Source: Ashinkailepas kermadecensis (taxonomy: Eukaryota; Arthropoda; Thecostraca; Neolepadidae). From it: DNA of 64,000 nucleotides. The notes beneath the pieces were generated by a model. The model saw only the letters and a program-made list of their open reading frames with translations. It searched no databases and was not told where the DNA came from. Below, piece by piece: positions 59,555 to 64,000 of the stretch (within the stretch, counting starts at the first letter, position 1; every line of letters begins with the position of its first letter). The stretch spans positions 62,001-126,000 of the forward strand of contig JAOTOM010004332.1 in the NCBI GenBank assembly GCA_034440615.1, given 5' to 3'. A program made the position numbers and the translations under genes.

Positions 59555-59910
59555 TCTCATTAGACCGCTGCCAAATAAGTGACTGCTCCCAGTCTCTACG
59601 GACCTTCTCCTTTGGTGTAGTTCTCTCGTCAGACCGCCGCCAAATCGGTGACTTTTCCCAGCCTCTACTGATTACTCTCTGCTGGTGTGGCTGTCTCTTG
59701 TTAGCCCGCCGCCAAATCGGTGACTTTTCCCAGCCTCTACTGATTATTCTCTGCTGTTGTGGCTGTCTCTCGGTGACCGCCGCCAAATCGGTGACTTTTC
59801 CCAGCCTCCACTAATTATTATCTGCTGGTGTGGCTGTCTCTCGTTAGCCCGCCGCCAAATCAGTGACTCTTCTCGGTCTCTGCTGACTATTCTCTGCTGG
59901 TGAAGCTGTG
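59555..59910. repeat. 72-bp tandem repeat, about 5 copies
   Basis: CGCCGCCAAATCGGTGACTT plus TTCCCAGCCTCTACTGATTA units have GCCAAAT anchors at 59639 and 59711 (72 bp). Because 72 is a multiple of three, the minus strand reads as 24-residue repeats (SRGWEKSPIWRR). There is no sign of a real gene. Confidence 0.88.
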
Positions 59911-60595
59911 CTATTTTGTTCGAAAAAGAGCCATATGGTACTGCCACGATTAATATTAGTTTGCACCAACAACGAATATCAGTAGGCGAAGCTATAATTA
60001 GAAAATAGCACCAGAGTTTCCAGATTACAGGTCCAGTGATCCCTCAGTAAAAGTTTGGCATGATCGTGTGGATATCGATTTGATTTGATAAGGAATACGA
60101 CGGTCACCACCTGATAACTCTGAGATTGACTTGTTCTGATGTTCATTGCTCCTGTGATATCACGCTCAGTGTTCAGCACTGAATGCTATGAATTTCCTGC
60201 AATGACTGCTGTTGTGAACTTACGAAGACAGAGTCGGTGCCAAATTGCTCCAAAGAGCCTAAGCCTACGTCCGGATCGCACAATTCCAATCACAGGCTAC
60301 GATTCAAGCCGATAGCCTGGCGTGCTGACGTAGCCCAGCCTTGCATTTGGGCTACGTGCACCACGTACCTTATTTGGTCAGCTGCCGGTCGGATGTCCCG
60401 GTAATATTTACAGCGAGCGCCTGAATTGACTTGAATCATTGTGACAATACGAGGCAGCCTTTGAGACCAATATTCTGCCACTGAGTCATGCATAGGGCAC
60501 AGATAGCCGCTTTGAAACTGCTCATTACGACCGAGAGCGAAGTTCGAGTGAACTTACTCCAATATATAGAGCGGTATAAAACCTGCACCTACACA
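59911..60595. other. No gene recognised
   Basis: Short frames only. Confidence 0.5.
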
Positions 60596-60599
60596 TGGG

Positions 60600-62480
60600 T
60601 GCAATCTGTGGGGGGATATGTCCCCCAATTCTTGAAAAGTGTCGATTTGTCCCCCTCGAGTTATCTCGTGTCCCCGGGGGTCGTCTTGGGCAGCCTTAAG
60701 CACGTCGTCAAGCTAAAGTCATATATACTCCCTAGCATTCAGCGACGAGTTCGCCACAGATGTATTCGTATTCACATTCAGAGACGGGTGTATGTTCGTT
60801 CGATTAAATTACCACAAGTGCCTCTTCTTGTACTGAACACGCTGGAAGCAACTACATAGGTATCACATTACCACTTTAACGGTCAAGGTCCAACTCAAGC
60901 GGTTTCTTCGGTCGCCTCGTATTTTTCCGTTTTCATCCAAACCTGCCCAAATCTGGTATAAAGCAATAGCTCGTGGTGAACCCGTGACGTGTAACATTTC
61001 AAACCGGGGCATGTCAAGTTCAAACATCAAGGCTAAAGGCTCGGTTGACTTCTTCGTTACTCGCTTGACTTGTTCGCTATGCCTTTAAGTTTCATAAAGT
61101 GGGAGCTATTCGACGTGGCTTGTTTCGCTGTATCAGAAAGTTAAGAAATCGAATTAATTTCGAAGGTGAATGGTGAAACTGATTTCTACGGTCGCCTCAC
61201 GTTTTTTTTTCGTTTTCGTCCAAACCTACTCAAGATCAAGTGATAGCCCGTGGTGAACCCCCTCGAATATCATTTCAAACCGAGACATGTCAAAGTCAAA
61301 CCTCGAGGTTAAAGGTTAGGCTGCATTTTTCGAACTCCTCGTGTTTCGTCGCTATGGCTTCATTCGACGTGGTTTGCCGTACGATATCCGAAAATTTATA
61401 ATTCTAAATAATTTGAAAGGTCAAGGGTCAAGCTGACACTTCTGTCGCCTCGCATTTTTTTATCGTTTTCGCTCCAACCTACCCAGAACTTGTATCAAGC
61501 GATAGCCTGTGGGGAACACTCGAGTAACAATTCAAATCGGAACATGTCAGGGTCAAAGGTTTGTCTGAGTTCTTCGATGGCATCGCGTTTCGTCGCTCTG
61601 GCTTCAAGTTGCAGAAAATGGGCGTCATTTGGTGTCACTTGTTGTGCGGTCTCAGAAGGTTGAGAATTTGAAGCATTTTCGGCGGTCAAAGGTCAAGCTG
61701 ATTTCTTCGGTCGCCTCGCATTTGTTCATCGTTTTAGCACAAGCTTACCCAGATCCTCTATCAAGCAATAGCCCGTGGTGAAACCTCGAATATCATGTTG
61801 AAACCGGGACATGTCAAGGTCAAACCTCAAGGTCAAAGGTTAGATTTTTAAATACATTTTTCGTAGTCCTCGCGATTCGTTGCGGTTCAGTTTGCACCAA
61901 GTGCCAAGTGGCATGTTGTGCCGTATTGAAAAGTTTTAAGAGATCGAACTAATTTCAAAGGCCAAAGGTCAATCCGAGTTTTTCGGTCGCTTCACATTTA
62001 TTCCCAAACCTACCCACAGCTGATATCAAGCAAGGGCCCGTGGTTATTTGAAACCGGGACATGTCAATTTCAATCCTCAAGGTTAAAGGTTAGTTTTTTT
62101 TCGAAGTCCTCGTGCTTCGACACTATGACTTCAATTTCCATTAAGTGGGTGTCATTCGATATTCCGTGAGGTATTCTAGCGAGTGTTCAGGAATCAAATT
62201 AGCTTTCACGGTGAAAGGTCGACATAAATTCTTCAGTCGTCACGCGTTTCTTCGTTTTCTCCCAAAGCTAACCACATTTGGTATCAAGCTATAGCCCGTG
62301 GTCAAGCCTCGAGTAACATTTCAAACTGGAACATGCCATGTCAATCCTCAAGGTCAAAGGCTAGATTTAATTTTTATAAGTCCTTGCGTTTCGTCGCGAT
62401 GGCTTCAATTTGCATCAGATGGGTGTCATTCGACATGTCTTACCGTACCGCATAAGAAAGTTAAGAAATGGAGATAATTT
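60600..62480 (+). mobile_element. Composite satellite element X, plus-strand copy
   Basis: The head holds GGGGGGATATGTCCCCC (60612) and CTCGTGTCCCC. Next come GGGCAGCCTTAAGCA (60688), a TATTCGTATTCACATTC block, and CACGCTGGAAGCAACTACAT (60838). Six monomers of about 265 bp follow, with AAGCAATAGCCCGTGGTGAA-type anchors at 60961, 61238, 61497, 61763, 62030 and 62286. Each monomer carries a Tyr/Phe-rich TTCTTCGGTCGCCTCGC segment, an AAACCGGGACATGTCAAGGT segment and one or two AGGTCAAAGGT strings. It matches the 9.15-10.95 kb element in opposite orientation. It encodes no protein. Confidence 0.7.
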
Positions 62481-63215
62481 CGAAGGTGTCGAAGGTCCGG
62501 AAATGATAGCCTGGAATAACTACACCGCAGAGATTTGGCTCAATTGGTTCTGAAATGCACGACAAGAACAACTTTGGGGTGGGGGACTGGAGATGCGCGC
62601 AATCCCCGATCACGTGGAAATAGGGTAAAAGAAAGTTGAAGAAAGCAACAAAATGTCAAAAATATTATCCTTATGCCGCCTCCGGCGAATGTCTTTGCTG
62701 ACGATATACTGACTTTTTGTCTCATGCTATCAGACATATATTCTTTTTCTTAAAATGTTCTTATGATGAACATTATCTGGTGGAAGCTTTAACCAGACTA
62801 GCAAGAACATCACAACAATGCGTATCGGAATAGTCTCGTTGGTATGTATCAACAGAGAACATTGCTGGAGAAGCACGACACAGGTGTACCTGCACAAGGC
62901 CCTTTTGAGATAAAAAGAGAACTAATCATTGCTACAAAAAGAAAGCAGTTTATAAGCATGAAGATAGTATCGGATCGGCCTACATGTATGCATGAACAAT
63001 GAGTGGATTTGCTTGGCCTTCACCTCCGCTTGGAATCCTATGAAATGACCCGGGTGCCGACGAGCTTGATTGTCCTCCCTCCCGTCTGACCACATGATCT
63101 GACCACTACCTGTCACGTGATGTCACCCGATCAGACAGCTACCTGTCACGTGATGTCACATGATCTCTCTGCGACGTGCTACATCGAATCGCATTGCCTT
63201 TTTGTGGCTGCCTGA
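62481..63215. other. No gene or repeat recognised
   Basis: Mixed sequence. Two CACGTGATGTCAC(C/A)(C/T)GATC strings near 63114 and 63146 are the only local repetition. Confidence 0.5.
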
Positions 63216-63224
63216 CCCGGCACG

Positions 63225-64000
63225 AGCGCCAGGTGACCTGTGTGTGGCCCGGTGTGGCGCCACTTGACCTACACTGGACGTGCTGTGCCGGGTGACCATT
63301 GTCAGCGGGGTGTTGTGACCTGTGTGTGGCCCGGTGTGGCGCCACTTGACCTACACTGGACGTGCTGTGCCGGGTGACCATTGTCAGCAGGGTGTCGTCA
63401 TCAGCCGCCAGGTGACCTGGGTGTGGCCCGGTGTGGCGCCACTTGACCTACACTGGACGTGCTGTGCCGGGTGACCATTGTCAGCGGGGTGTTGTCATCA
63501 GCCGCCAGGTGACCTGTGTGTGGCCTGGTGTGGCGCCACTTGACTTACACTGGACGTGCTGTGCCGGGTGACCATTGTCAGCAGGGTGTCGTCATCAGCC
63601 GCCAGGATGACCTGTGTCGGGGCCCGGCGCCAGGTGACCTGTGTGTGGCCCGGTGTGGCGCCCATAGAGTACTGTGCGTGTGTGCGCCACTTGACCTACA
63701 TGGACGTGCTGTGCCGGGTGACCATTGTCAGCGGGGTGTTGTCATCAGCCGCCAGGTGACCTGTGTGTGGCCCGGTGTGGCGCCACTTGACCTATAGTGG
63801 ACGTGCTGTGCCGGGTGACCATTGTCAGCGGGGTGTTGTGCGCCAGGTGACCGTGTGTGGCCCGGTGTGGGCTGCGTACGTGCCGGGTGACCATGTGGGG
63901 GGGACCGGTGTGGCCCGTGTGTGCCACTTGACCTATAGTGGACGTGCTGTGCGGGTGACCATTGTAGCGGGGTGTTGGTGACCTGTGTGTGGCCCGGTGT
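63225..64000. repeat. 97-bp tandem repeat running off the window
   Basis: GTGTGGCGCCACTTGACCTA anchors lie at 63252, 63334, 63431 and 63528 and beyond, with steps of 97 bp or 82 bp. The short form lacks the TCATCAGCCGCCAGG segment. The last copies (63840-64000) are disrupted. The array continues past the end of the window. Confidence 0.88.

Overview
The window looks like animal intergenic heterochromatin, and the best guess is an arthropod, either a crustacean or a chelicerate. The evidence is: short degenerate CCTAA/TTAGG tracts (the arthropod-type telomere motif) scattered at 0.7-3.4 kb and 48.2-48.5 kb; non-LTR retrotransposon relics of metazoan type; tRNA-derived SINEs; Penelope-like hairpin insertions; very long TA tracts; and extreme minisatellite density. 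The species cannot be fixed from the sequence alone. I find no host protein-coding gene I would defend, no rRNA, no functional tRNA and no CRISPR array. Nearly all the longer open frames are by-products of stop-free tandem repeats or TA tracts. By rough count, tandem arrays occupy about 15 kb, close to a quarter of the window.  Layout. 0-7 kb: AT-rich, with four copies of a dispersed repeat family whose right end resembles a DNA-transposon terminus; one copy is interrupted by a perfect 72-bp hairpin insertion with a 12-bp target duplication. 7.6-8.6 kb: degenerate GC/A-rich quasi-repeat. 9.15-10.94 kb: minus-strand copy of a composite element built of about 270-bp monomers, followed at once by a 35-bp minisatellite (10.95-12.37 kb) with a 210-bp higher-order period. 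12.4-19.3 kb: unannotatable sequence with small minisatellites and a second hairpin insertion (16.0-16.24 kb) that carries a hammerhead-like motif. 19.56-22.69 kb: decayed endonuclease/reverse-transcriptase retrotransposon, plus strand. 22.78-23.56 kb: CpG-rich block. 24.3-33.4 kb: minisatellites, a SINE, and a TA tract. 33.47-36.3 kb: imperfect inverted repeat of about 2.8 kb with 1-kb arms around a minisatellite core. 36.66 kb: SINE. 38-43.8 kb: five successive minisatellites, including a 2-kb 28-bp array. 45.8-46.3 and 50.5-50.7 kb: oppositely oriented CAAAAGCTCG quasi-repeats. 49.27-50.6 kb: RNase H-bearing retrotransposon 3' fragment, minus strand. 50.77-51.86 kb: 24-bp and 33-bp arrays. 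52.2-56.7 kb: nothing recognised. 56.7-59.9 kb: four minisatellites and a second TA tract. 60.6-62.48 kb: plus-strand copy of the composite element first seen at 9-11 kb. 63.2-64 kb: 97-bp array running off the window.  The genes do not form a pathway; the biology here is repeat biology. The most notable items are the two fold-back insertions with Penelope/hammerhead-like loops, the inverted pair of composite elements whose monomers carry direct-repeat nuclear-receptor-type half-sites, the 1-kb-arm inverted duplication, and several arrays whose monomers each contain a perfect short dyad.
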